A stretch of DNA of 64,000 bases, from assembly GCF_000744815.1 (NCBI RefSeq), contig NZ_JQMQ01000005.1, positions 6,777,801-6,841,800 of the forward strand, written 5' to 3'. The DNA is from Phaeacidiphilus oryzae TH49 (lineage in GTDB: Bacteria > Actinomycetota > Actinomycetes > Streptomycetales > Streptomycetaceae). The notes under the pieces are model-generated. The model had not been told where the DNA came from. It did no database searches and saw only the letters and a list, made by a program, of their open reading frames with translations. Every line of letters starts with the position of its first letter. Within the stretch, counting starts at the first letter, position 1. Positions 1 through 7,937 of this stretch are shown piece after piece. The position numbers were made by a program, and so were the translations under genes.

Positions 1-1
1 G

Positions 2-319
2 GCCACCGGGACGGCCACCCAGAAGGCCGCGGCCAAGGTGCTCTCCTGCATCCTCTCCGAACCCACCATGCTCGCCTGGGACAAGTCGCACGCGTACATC
101 CCGACCCGGCAGAGCACCGCGCAGACCTTCGCCCGGCAGAACCCCGAGCTGTCCTCCTTCGTCGCCGAGGTGGAGACCGCCCGCTCCCGCACCGCCCAGC
201 TGGGCACCGCGTACCCGAAGATCTCCACCGCGCTGGCGACCGCCCTGCAGTCCGCGCTGACCGGCCAGCAGTCCCCGGCCGCCGCCCTCGCCCAGGCCCA
301 GAAGCAGGCCTCGGGCTGA
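2..319 (+). CDS. Extracellular sugar-binding protein of an ABC transporter (C-terminal part)
   Basis: Only the last 105 codons are present; the gene begins before the window. The reading frame is open from the left edge to the TGA at 317-319. The segment has the helical C-terminus typical of family 1 solute-binding proteins, with a WDKSHAYIPTR stretch followed by an Ala/Gln-rich tail. Two MalF/MalG-type permeases follow directly, so this is the lipoprotein that delivers a sugar to them outside the membrane. The signal peptide and ligand site lie outside the window, so the substrate cannot be named. The neighbouring GH31 enzyme suggests an alpha-linked oligosaccharide (inference). Confidence 0.8.
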   Translation, partial: ATGTATQKAAAKVLSCILSEPTMLAWDKSHAYIPTRQSTAQTFARQNPELSSFVAEVETARSRTAQLGTAYPKISTALATALQSALTGQQSPAAALAQAQKQASG

Positions 320-339
320 TCCCGGTGAGGAACGGTTCG

Positions 340-1374
340 ATGGACATCAGCAGAACCGAGCCGGGCGGCCACCCGGCCGAGGCGGCGGCGACCGGGCCGT
401 CCGCCCAGCCCCCGGCCCGGACCGGGCGGAGCGGACGGACCGGGCGAGCCGGAGGGCCCGGGCGGCCGCGTACCCAGCGGTCGCGGCAGCGGCTGGCCGC
501 CTTCGGCTTCCTCGCGCCCGCACTGGCCTACCTGGCGGTCTTCTTCGGCTATCCGCTGGTGCAGAACATCAGCATGGGCTTCCGGGACTACACCGTCGCC
601 TCCTTCTACACCGGGGCCGCCCCCTTCACCGGGCTCCGCAACTACACCGAGGTGCTGGGCGATCCGGTCTTCGTCAAGGCACTGGTCAACACCGCGGTCT
701 TCACCGCCGGTTCGCTGGTCTTCCAGTTCGGCATCGGGCTCGCCCTCGCGGTCTACTTCAACGGCCGGTTCCTCGGCAGCGCGCTGCTCCGCTCGCTGCT
801 GCTGCTGCCGTGGCTGCTGCCGCTGGTGGTCAGCGGCGCGGTCTGGCGGTGGATGCTGGACCAGGACCACGGGGTGGTCAACACCGCCCTGCGCGCCCTC
901 CACCTGGCCGGCGGCTCGGCCGGGGTGCCGTGGCTGACCAGCCCCAGTTGGGCGCTGCCGGCGGTGATCCTGGCCAACGTCTGGATCGGCATCCCGTTCA
1001 ACCTGGTGCTGCTGCACGGCGGACTGCGGGCCATCCCGGACGTCCTGTACGAGGCCGCCGAGCTGGACGGCGCCGGGCCGTGGCAGCGCTTCCGGCACGT
1101 CACCTGGCCGCTGCTGAGGCCGGTCAGCGGCGTGGTGCTGATGCTCGGGCTGGTCTACACCGTCAAGGTCTTCGACGTGATCATGGTGGTGACCAGGGGC
1201 GGCCCGGCGAACGCCAGCCAGACCCTGACCACCTGGTCCTACCAGCTCTCCTTCCAGCAGTTCCAGTTCGGGCAGGGGGCCGCGGTGGGCAACCTGCTGA
1301 TCCTGATCACCACCGGGTTCGGGCTGCTCTACCTCCGCTCGGCCCGGGCCGGACTCGCGGAGGCCGCGTCATGA
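340..1374 (+). CDS. Sugar ABC transporter permease (MalF type)
   Basis: This 344-residue inner-membrane permease has about six hydrophobic segments after a basic, Gly/Pro/Arg-rich cytoplasmic N-terminus of some 55 residues. The cytoplasmic EAA loop that docks the ATPase starts near residue 238 (EAAELDGAG...). I chose the ATG at 340 because GGTGAGG at 324-330 sits at normal ribosome-binding distance; a GTG at 325 would start inside that site. The gene lies 20 nt after the binding protein and its stop overlaps the next permease start (ATGA). No ATPase is encoded nearby. In streptomycetes such importers commonly share the MsiK ATPase encoded elsewhere (known for the family; inferred here). Confidence 0.9.
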   Translation: MDISRTEPGGHPAEAAATGPSAQPPARTGRSGRTGRAGGPGRPRTQRSRQRLAAFGFLAPALAYLAVFFGYPLVQNISMGFRDYTVASFYTGAAPFTGLRNYTEVLGDPVFVKALVNTAVFTAGSLVFQFGIGLALAVYFNGRFLGSALLRSLLLLPWLLPLVVSGAVWRWMLDQDHGVVNTALRALHLAGGSAGVPWLTSPSWALPAVILANVWIGIPFNLVLLHGGLRAIPDVLYEAAELDGAGPWQRFRHVTWPLLRPVSGVVLMLGLVYTVKVFDVIMVVTRGGPANASQTLTTWSYQLSFQQFQFGQGAAVGNLLILITTGFGLLYLRSARAGLAEAAS

Positions 1375-2201
1375 CCCTGCTGACATCCGCCGGCCGCTCG
1401 CGGGCGCGCACCGCCGGGGCGGTCGTGATCACCGCGGTGCTGCTCTTCCCGCTGTACTGGATGGTCAACGCCTCCTTCCAGCCCAGCGGTGCGCTGCTCA
1501 AGGCCAGCCCGGACTGGTTCCCGGTGCACGGCACCCTGGCCGGCTACCGGGAGGCGTTCTCCGGCCAGACCGGGCACCTCCTCACCAGCCTGGTCGTGGC
1601 GCTGGGCACGGTCGTGGTCTCGCTGGCGATCGCCCTGCCGGCCGCCTACGCGCTGGCCCAACTCCGGGTGCCGGGCAACCTGCTGGTGGTCTTCGTCTTC
1701 CTCACCGTGCAGATGATCCCGGGGATCGTGATGGCCGACGCGCTGTACACGGTCTTCAGCCGGCTCGGGATGATCGACTCCTATCCGGGGCTGATCCTCG
1801 CCGACTCCACCGCGACCGTGCCGTTCGCCGTGCTGGTGCTGCGGGCCTTCATGGTCTCGCTGCCGAGAGAGCTCTCGGAGGCGGCGCGGGTGGACGGGGC
1901 CGGGTACTGGAGGGTGTTCCGCTCGGTCGTCGTCCCGCTCAGCCGGAACGCGGTGGTGACGGCGGGGCTCTTCTCGTTCCTGTTCGCCTGGGCGGACTTC
2001 CTCTTCGCGGTGACGATGACCACAGGCCAGACCATCGAGCCGATCACCGTCGGCATCTACCGCTTCGTCGGCAACCAGACCGCGGACTGGAACGGGATCA
2101 TGGCGACGGCGGTGCTGGCCTCGGTTCCGGCGGCCGTCCTGCTGGTCATCGCCCAGCGCTACGTCGTCGCGGGCGTCACCGGCGGCGCGCTCAAGGACTA
2201 G
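1371..2201 (+). CDS. Sugar ABC transporter permease (MalG type)
   Basis: This 276-residue partner permease starts at an ATG overlapping the previous stop as ATGA, so the two are probably translationally coupled. It has about six transmembrane segments, beginning with the AVVITAVLLFPLYWMV helix. The EAA loop is at about residues 170-190 (EAARVDGAGYWRVF), the usual ATPase contact. Length and topology are normal for MalG-like permeases. With the upstream permease it forms the membrane channel of a carbohydrate importer. The substrate is unknown. Confidence 0.92.
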   Translation: MTLLTSAGRSRARTAGAVVITAVLLFPLYWMVNASFQPSGALLKASPDWFPVHGTLAGYREAFSGQTGHLLTSLVVALGTVVVSLAIALPAAYALAQLRVPGNLLVVFVFLTVQMIPGIVMADALYTVFSRLGMIDSYPGLILADSTATVPFAVLVLRAFMVSLPRELSEAARVDGAGYWRVFRSVVVPLSRNAVVTAGLFSFLFAWADFLFAVTMTTGQTIEPITVGIYRFVGNQTADWNGIMATAVLASVPAAVLLVIAQRYVVAGVTGGALKD

Positions 2202-2237
2202 CGGGCCGCGGCGGCGCGCGGGAGACGCGCGGCCCGC
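2201..2237 (+). terminator. GC-rich hairpin between permease and GH31 gene
   Basis: GCGGGCCGCG (2201-2210) pairs perfectly with CGCGGCCCGC (2228-2237) around a 17-nt loop, right at the permease stop codon. No T-run follows, as is common in actinobacteria. It could terminate, or partially attenuate, transcription before the glycosidase. Confidence 0.4.
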
Positions 2238-2299
2238 GGGCCCCCGAGGCGGCCGGGGGACAGGCAGAGGACCGTCACCATCCAGGAGAGGAAACCGAA

Positions 2300-4324
2300 T
2301 TGCTCAGCATCGCCGAAAGCGGTCGCGCCGTCGAGGTGTCCGTCCGGCACGAGCGCATCCGCGTGGAGCCCTGGGGCACCGACTCGCTCCGCGTCCGCGC
2401 CGCCCGGCACCGCATTCTGGAGGACCTCCCGCACGCCCTCCTCCCGCCCAAACCCGCCGATCGCGACCCCGACATCGAGATCGCCGGGGACGGCACCGTC
2501 GCCCGCATCCGCAACGGCGCACTGACCGCCGTGCTGGAGATCGAGGAGACCGACACCGGCCCCAGCCCCCGCCTCCGCTTCCTCCGCACCGGCACCGGGG
2601 AGGAACTCCTCGCCGAGCAGCGCGCCCACTTCTGGTGGCCCGGCGCCCGGCTCTTCATGCCCGCCCCCGGCGCCGGCGGCGGGGCGCACCGCCTGGAGCA
2701 GCGCTTCGCCGCCTACCCCGGCGAGCGCCTCTACGGCCTGGGCCAGCACGGCCACGGCCGCCTCGACCAGAAGGGCCTGGTCCTCGACCTGGTCCAGCGC
2801 AACGGCGAGGTCTCGGTGCCCTTCCTCCTCTCCAGCCGCGGCTACGGCCTCCTCTGGAACTCTCCGGCCACCGGCCGGGTCGAGCTGGCCGAGAACGGCA
2901 CCCGCTGGGTCGCCGACAGCGCCCGCCAGATCGACTACTGGATCACCGCGGGCGGTACTCCGGCCGACATCCTGTCCCACTACGCCGACGCCACCGGCCA
3001 TCCGCCCATGCTCCCCGCCTGGGCGGCCGGCTTCTGGCAGTGCAAGCTCCGCTACCGCAGCCAGCGGGAGCTCCTCGCGGTCGCCAGGGAGCACGTCGTG
3101 GAGCGCGGCCTGCCGCTCTCCGCGATCGTGGCCGACTTCTTCCACTGGACCCATCTCGGCGACTGGCGTTTCGACCCCGCCGACTGGCCGGACCCGGCCG
3201 GCATGGTCCGCGAACTCGCGGAGATGGGCGTCCAGTTGATGGTCTCGGTCTGGCCCTCGGTGAGCCCGCTCAGCGAGAACCACGGCCCGATGCAGCGGGC
3301 GGGCCTGCTGGTCGGCACCGAGAGCGGCGTCCCCTTCCACGCCCCCTGGCTGGACAAGGGGTTCGGCACCGAGATGCCGGTGGCCTTCTACGACCCCACC
3401 AACCCCGAGGCCCGCGCGTACGTCTGGGAGCGGGTCCGGCGCAACTACCTGGAGCTGGGCATCCGCGCGTACTGGCTGGACGCCTCCGAGCCGGAGCTGC
3501 AGCCCGGCCACCCGCAGAACCTGAGCTTCCACGCCGGCCCGGGCTCCGAGGTCGCCAACGCCTACCCGGCGGAGAACGCCCGCACCTTCCACGAGGGGCT
3601 GCGGGCCGCGGGGGAGGAGGAGTCGGTGCTGCTCAGCCGCTCGGCCTGGGCGGGGATGCAGCGCTACGGGGCCGCCCTGTGGTCCGGCGACATCGGCGCC
3701 GACTGGGAGTCGCTGCGGGCGCAGGTGCGCGCCGGGCTCAACACCGCGCTCTCCGGCATCCCGTGGTGGACCACCGACATCGGCGGCTTCCACGGCGGCG
3801 ACCCGGACTCCCCGGAGTACCGCGAGCTGATCGTCCGCTGGTTCCAGTACGGGGCCTTCTGCCCGCTCTTCCGGCTGCACGGCTTCCGCGAGCCGCGCAG
3901 CGCCTTCGGCCCGGAGATGACCGGCGGCCCCAACGAGGTCTGGTCGTACGGGGAGGAGGCCTACCGGCTGATCACCGCCACCCTGCGGCTGCGCGAACGG
4001 ATCCGCCCCTATCTGCTGGAGCAGATGCGGACGGCGCACGAGCGCGGCATCCCGCCGATGCGCCCGCTCTTCGTGGACTTCCCGGATGACCCCGCCGCCT
4101 GGGAGGTGGAGGACGCCTTCCTCCTCGGCCCGGACCTGCTGGCGGCGCCGGTCCTGACGGCGGGTCAGCGCGCCCGCGCGGTGTACCTGCCGGCCGGCAC
4201 GGCCTGGACGGACGCCTGGACCGGCGAACGGCACCCGGGCGGCGGCACCGTACAGGCCGAGGCGCCGCTCGACCGCATCCCGGTGTTCCTGCGGGAGGGG
4301 GCGGATCTCCCCCTCCGCGGGTGA
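2300..4324 (+). CDS. Glycoside hydrolase family 31 (alpha-glucosidase/alpha-xylosidase type)
   Basis: This 674-residue protein has a GH31 layout: an N-terminal beta-sandwich (about 1-230), a TIM barrel (about 235-560) and a C-terminal beta domain. The retaining catalytic pair is visible: nucleophile D394 in YWLDASEPE and acid/base D464 in LWSGDIGADWESL. There is no signal peptide, so it should act in the cytoplasm on sugars brought in by the transporter encoded just upstream. The start is a TTG at 2300 preceded by AGGAGAGG at 2284-2291. Substrate (alpha-glucoside, alpha-xyloside or another) cannot be decided from sequence alone. It is probably the last gene of the transporter operon. Confidence 0.9.
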   Translation: MLSIAESGRAVEVSVRHERIRVEPWGTDSLRVRAARHRILEDLPHALLPPKPADRDPDIEIAGDGTVARIRNGALTAVLEIEETDTGPSPRLRFLRTGTGEELLAEQRAHFWWPGARLFMPAPGAGGGAHRLEQRFAAYPGERLYGLGQHGHGRLDQKGLVLDLVQRNGEVSVPFLLSSRGYGLLWNSPATGRVELAENGTRWVADSARQIDYWITAGGTPADILSHYADATGHPPMLPAWAAGFWQCKLRYRSQRELLAVAREHVVERGLPLSAIVADFFHWTHLGDWRFDPADWPDPAGMVRELAEMGVQLMVSVWPSVSPLSENHGPMQRAGLLVGTESGVPFHAPWLDKGFGTEMPVAFYDPTNPEARAYVWERVRRNYLELGIRAYWLDASEPELQPGHPQNLSFHAGPGSEVANAYPAENARTFHEGLRAAGEEESVLLSRSAWAGMQRYGAALWSGDIGADWESLRAQVRAGLNTALSGIPWWTTDIGGFHGGDPDSPEYRELIVRWFQYGAFCPLFRLHGFREPRSAFGPEMTGGPNEVWSYGEEAYRLITATLRLRERIRPYLLEQMRTAHERGIPPMRPLFVDFPDDPAAWEVEDAFLLGPDLLAAPVLTAGQRARAVYLPAGTAWTDAWTGERHPGGGTVQAEAPLDRIPVFLREGADLPLRG

Positions 4325-4329
4325 GGCCG

Positions 4330-4347
4330 GCCGCCCGCCCGGGCGGC
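4330..4347 (+). terminator. Hairpin after the GH31 gene
   Basis: An 8-bp perfect stem (GCCGCCCG / CGGGCGGC) with a 2-nt loop lies 6 nt after the GH31 stop and is followed by TTGACTT. It is a plausible end of the sugar operon. Confidence 0.5.
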
Positions 4348-4352
4348 TTGAC

Positions 4353-4382
4353 TTGACCTCCGTGCCCGACGCACGGTAGCCG
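4353..4382 (+). promoter_or_regulatory. Candidate promoter of the MMPL gene
   Basis: TTGACC at 4353-4358 and TAGCCG at 4377-4382 are separated by 18 nt, a reasonable housekeeping sigma spacing in streptomycetes. The MMPL start is about 48 nt downstream of the -10. This is sequence inspection only. Confidence 0.35.
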
Positions 4383-4429
4383 CGAGCCGGCCACTCCGCG
4401 GCCCGCGCGGGCGGCCCGGGGGGTGCCCG

Positions 4430-6661
4430 ATGACGTCCAGCAACGCTCCCACGCCCGAACCTGACGCCGGGTCCGGTTCCGCCTCCGGCGCCGGCTCCGG
4501 CGCGGGCTCCGCCACGGGCCCAGGCACCGGCCCCGGCGCCGGCCGCGGTTCCGGGCTCCGCCCCGGCGCCGCCCGGCTGGCCGCGGCCCTCTGCGGCCGC
4601 CGGGGCAAGTGGGCGGTGCTCGCGCTGTGGATCGCCGCCCTGGTGGTGCTCGGCCCGCTGGCGGGCAAGCTCAGCGGGGCGGAGAACAACGAGACCGCGA
4701 GCTGGCTCCCGGCCGGCGCCGAGTCCACCCAGGTGCTGAAGCTGGAACAGCACTTCGGTATCGGCGACACCGCCAGTGCCGTCGTCCTCTACACCCGCAG
4801 CCCGGCCGTCACCCCGGCCGACCGCGCCAAGGCCGCCGCGGACGCCCGCTCCTTCGCCCGCCTCCACAACCTCACCGGCGAGGTGACCGGACCCGTCTCT
4901 TCCGCGGACGGGCAGGCGCTGGTCACCACGGTGCCGATCGACACCAGCGGCAACGGCTTCCGCGACCTCAAGCCCACCGTCGACGCCATCAGCTCCACCG
5001 CGGGCACCGGCGCCGCGCCCGGCCTCACCCTCCACATCACCGGCCCGGCCGGCTACGGCGCCGACGAGGGGAAGGTCTTCAAGGACATCGACACCACCCT
5101 CCTCTACTCCAGTGCCGGGGTGGTGGTGTTCCTGCTGCTGGTCACCTACCGCAGCCCGATCCTCTTCGTCCTCCCCCTGCTCGCCGTCGCCGCCGCGCTC
5201 TTCGCCTCCCAGGCCGTCATCTACCTCCTCGCCGCCCACGCCGGGCTCACCGTCAACGCGCAGAGCGACGGCATCCTGATCGTCCTGGTGATGGGCGCCG
5301 GCACCGACTACGCCCTGCTGCTGACGGCCCGTTACCGGGAGCAGCTGCGGCTGCGCGCGGACCGGCACGAGGCGATGGCCCATGCGCTGCGCGGGGCCAC
5401 GCCGGCGGTGAGCGCCAGCGCCGGCACGGTCAGCCTCGGGATGCTCTGCCTGATGGCCGCGAGCGTCCGCTCCACCAGCTCGCTCGGGCCGGTCTGCGCG
5501 ATCGGGGTCGCGATCGCCCTGCTGTCGATGCTCACCCTGCTGCCGGCGCTGCTGGTGGCCACCGGCCGCTGGGCGTTCTGGCCGAGGGTGCCGCGGTACG
5601 GGTCCGCCGACCCGACCGCGACCGGCTTCTGGTCGGGCGTCGGGGCGCGGATCTCCCGGCGGCCGCGCCTCACCTGGATCACCACCGCGCTGATCCTGGC
5701 CGTCTTCGCGCTGGGCGCCACCACGCTCAAGGCGGACGGGCTCACCAACGCGGGGCTGTTCACCGACACGCCGGAGTCGGTGGTGGGGGAGCGGGTGCTG
5801 GCCGCCCACTACCCGGCCGGGTCGGGGGTGCCGGTCCTGGTCGTCTCCAAGGCGGACTCGGCCCGCACCGCCGCCGCCGTCCGGGCCGCGCTGGCCCGCA
5901 CTCCTGGTGTCACCGGCACCACTCCGTCCCGGCTCCGCGACGGCTACGCCCTGACGACCGGAACACTCACCGCGCCCCCTGACAGTCCGGCCGCCCACGA
6001 CACCGTCGACCGGGTCCGCGACGCCGTCCACGCGGTGCCCGGCGCGGAGGCGAAGACGGGCGGCAACACCGCCATCCAGCTCGACCTCCAACGCGCCAAC
6101 CGGCACGACGAGTTGCTGGTGCTGCCGCTCATCCTGGGGACGGTGCTGCTGATCCTCGCCGGACTGCTGCGGGCGGTGGTGGCGCCGCTGGTGCTCACCG
6201 CCACCGTGGTGCTCTCCTACTTCTCCGCGCTCGGCCTGAGCTCGCTCGCCTTCGACCACCTCTTCCACTGGCATGCGGAGGACGGCGGCTATCCGCTCTA
6301 CGTCTTCGTCTTCCTGGTCGCCCTCGGGGTGGACTACAACATCTTCCTGATGACCCGGGTGCGCGAGGAGTCCCGCGGCCCCGGCGGCACCCGCGCCGGG
6401 GCGCGGGCCGGGCTCGCCGCCACGGGGGGCGTCATCACCTCCGCCGGCCTCATCCTGGCCGGCACCTTCGGCCTGCTGGGAACGCTGCCGCTGGTCGCCT
6501 TCGCCGAGGTGGGCTTCGCGGTCGCGGTCGGGGTGCTGATCGACTCGCTGGTCGTCCGCTCGGTCCTGGTGGTCGCCCTCACCACGGACCTCGGCCGGCG
6601 CATCTGGTGGCCCTCCCGGCTCTCCCGGCCACCCGCCCTGCCGCCCGGGCCCGGTGGGTGA
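4430..6661 (+). CDS. MMPL-family RND-type membrane transporter
   Basis: This 743-residue protein has the MMPL plan: a low-complexity Gly/Ser/Pro N-terminus (about 1-45), one transmembrane helix, an extracytoplasmic domain, a five-helix bundle, and then the same layout repeated. Conserved Asp/Tyr motifs in the membrane are visible: GTDYALLLTARYREQ in the first half and GVDYNIFLMTRVREE in the second. These are the proton-relay positions of the family. Such pumps export lipids or small molecules using the proton gradient. It is a single gene between its own candidate promoter and a PadR operon, so its substrate is unknown. The start is an ATG after a GGGGGTG-like Shine-Dalgarno sequence. Confidence 0.92.
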   Translation: MTSSNAPTPEPDAGSGSASGAGSGAGSATGPGTGPGAGRGSGLRPGAARLAAALCGRRGKWAVLALWIAALVVLGPLAGKLSGAENNETASWLPAGAESTQVLKLEQHFGIGDTASAVVLYTRSPAVTPADRAKAAADARSFARLHNLTGEVTGPVSSADGQALVTTVPIDTSGNGFRDLKPTVDAISSTAGTGAAPGLTLHITGPAGYGADEGKVFKDIDTTLLYSSAGVVVFLLLVTYRSPILFVLPLLAVAAALFASQAVIYLLAAHAGLTVNAQSDGILIVLVMGAGTDYALLLTARYREQLRLRADRHEAMAHALRGATPAVSASAGTVSLGMLCLMAASVRSTSSLGPVCAIGVAIALLSMLTLLPALLVATGRWAFWPRVPRYGSADPTATGFWSGVGARISRRPRLTWITTALILAVFALGATTLKADGLTNAGLFTDTPESVVGERVLAAHYPAGSGVPVLVVSKADSARTAAAVRAALARTPGVTGTTPSRLRDGYALTTGTLTAPPDSPAAHDTVDRVRDAVHAVPGAEAKTGGNTAIQLDLQRANRHDELLVLPLILGTVLLILAGLLRAVVAPLVLTATVVLSYFSALGLSSLAFDHLFHWHAEDGGYPLYVFVFLVALGVDYNIFLMTRVREESRGPGGTRAGARAGLAATGGVITSAGLILAGTFGLLGTLPLVAFAEVGFAVAVGVLIDSLVVRSVLVVALTTDLGRRIWWPSRLSRPPALPPGPGG

Positions 6662-6689
6662 GCTGGGCCGGGGAGAGAAAACCTCCTCG

Positions 6690-6714
6690 CGGGTATACAC
6701 CGGGTGTATACCCG
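6690..6714. promoter_or_regulatory. PadR operator (11-bp inverted repeat)
   Basis: CGGGTATACAC and GTGTATACCCG form a perfect 11-bp inverted repeat around CGG, centred 28 nt before the PadR start. The TATACAC/GTGTATA cores resemble known PadR operators. The site probably mediates autoregulation of the PadR-ABC-permease operon. Confidence 0.7.
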
Positions 6715-6729
6715 TGGTGTACTCATGCC

Positions 6730-7254
6730 ATGAGCGTTCCCCTGACCCTTCTGGGACTGCTTGAGCGGGAGCCGCGGCACGGCTACGACCTCAAGCGCGA
6801 CTACGACGCCTTCTTCGCCAGGGGCAAGCCCCTGCCGTACGGACAGGTCTATTCCACGCTGGGTCGGCTGGCCCGGGACGGGAAGATCGTGGCCGGGGAG
6901 GCCGAGCCCGGCGACGGGCCCGAGCGCAAGCGCTACGTCATCACCGAGACCGGCGCGACCGAGTTCGAGACCTGGCTTGGCGAACCGGTCGCCCCCGAGC
7001 CCAACCTCCAGACGGTGCTCTTCACCAAGGTGGTGCTGGCCCTGATGCTCGGCCGGGACGCCCAGCACTACCTGGACGCCCAGCGCCGCGCCCACCTCCA
7101 GCGGATGCGCGAGCTCACCGAACTCCGGCGCAGCGGACCACTGGTGGACGCGCTCCTCGCCGACCACGGCCTCTTCCACCTGGAGGCGGACCTGCGCTGG
7201 ATCGAGCTGACCACCGGCCGTCTGGACTCCCTCGCCGCGGAGGTGAACGCATGA
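6730..7254 (+). CDS. PadR-family transcriptional regulator
   Basis: This 174-residue protein has an N-terminal PadR winged helix (about 1-85: LTLLGLLEREPRHGYDLKRDYD, then YSTLGRLARDGKI) and a C-terminal dimerisation helix region (about 95-174), the usual PadR_C layout. The ATG at 6730 gives the canonical PadR N-terminus; upstream in-frame extensions read through the operator and lack homology. Its stop overlaps the ATPase start (ATGA). PadR proteins usually repress an adjacent exporter and release DNA on binding a ligand. The palindrome just upstream supports autorepression of the three-gene operon. Confidence 0.92.
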   Translation: MSVPLTLLGLLEREPRHGYDLKRDYDAFFARGKPLPYGQVYSTLGRLARDGKIVAGEAEPGDGPERKRYVITETGATEFETWLGEPVAPEPNLQTVLFTKVVLALMLGRDAQHYLDAQRRAHLQRMRELTELRRSGPLVDALLADHGLFHLEADLRWIELTTGRLDSLAAEVNA

Positions 7255-7937
7255 CCGCACTGCTGTCCGCGCGGGACCTCGCCCTCTCCTTCGGCGAGAC
7301 CCCGGCCCTCCGCGGAGCCACCGTCGAGGTCGAGGCCGGCGAGGTGCTCGCGGTGATGGGCCCGAGCGGGTCGGGCAAGTCCACCCTGCTGCACTGCCTG
7401 GCCGGCATCCTCACCCCGGACTCCGGCGAGGTGGTCTTCGACGGCCGGCGGCTGGACACCATGAACGAGAACGAGCGCAGCGCGCTGCGCCGGGACACCT
7501 TCGGCTTCGTCTTCCAGTTCGGCCAGCTGGTACCGGAGTTGACCGCGGAGGAGAACGTGGCACTGCCCCTGCTCCTCTCCGGCGCCCGCCGGGCCGCCGC
7601 CCTCGCCGAGGCCCGGCCGTGGTTCGGCCGGCTCGGCCTGGACGGCCTGGAGCGCCGCCGCTCCGGCGAGCTGTCCGGCGGCCAGGCCCAGCGGGTGGCG
7701 CTGGCCCGCGGCCTGGTGGCCCGGCCCAAGGTGCTCTTCGCCGACGAGCCGACCGGGGCGCTTGACTCGCTCACCGGCGAGCAGGTGATGGAGCTGCTGG
7801 TCGGCTCGGCGCGGGCGGAGGGCAGCACCGTCGTCCTGGTCACCCACGAGCCCCGGGTCGCCGCGTACGCGGACCGCGAGGTGCTGGTCCGGGACGGCAA
7901 GGCCAGCCCGCTGACGACGGGACGGCTGGCCTCATGA
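7251..7937 (+). CDS. ABC transporter ATP-binding protein (MacB/LolD-like)
   Basis: This 228-residue nucleotide-binding subunit carries Walker A GPSGSGKS (37-44), the signature LSGGQ (141-145) and Walker B VLFADEP (161-167). It overlaps both neighbours by ATGA. It pairs with the FtsX-type permease that follows and energises it from the cytoplasmic face. This class (LolD/MacB/BceA-like) works with FtsX permeases in export of, or resistance to, membrane-active compounds or lipoprotein-like substrates. The PadR gene in front suggests induction by a small molecule. The substrate is not predictable. Confidence 0.94.
   Translation: MTALLSARDLALSFGETPALRGATVEVEAGEVLAVMGPSGSGKSTLLHCLAGILTPDSGEVVFDGRRLDTMNENERSALRRDTFGFVFQFGQLVPELTAEENVALPLLLSGARRAAALAEARPWFGRLGLDGLERRRSGELSGGQAQRVALARGLVARPKVLFADEPTGALDSLTGEQVMELLVGSARAEGSTVVLVTHEPRVAAYADREVLVRDGKASPLTTGRLAS

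Noticed and set aside
2198-6700. A 1500-codon minus-strand open frame opposite the GH31 and MMPL genes
   Set aside because: It is a GC-bias shadow: Gly/Arg/Glu/Pro-rich, no domain, and opposite two clear genes.
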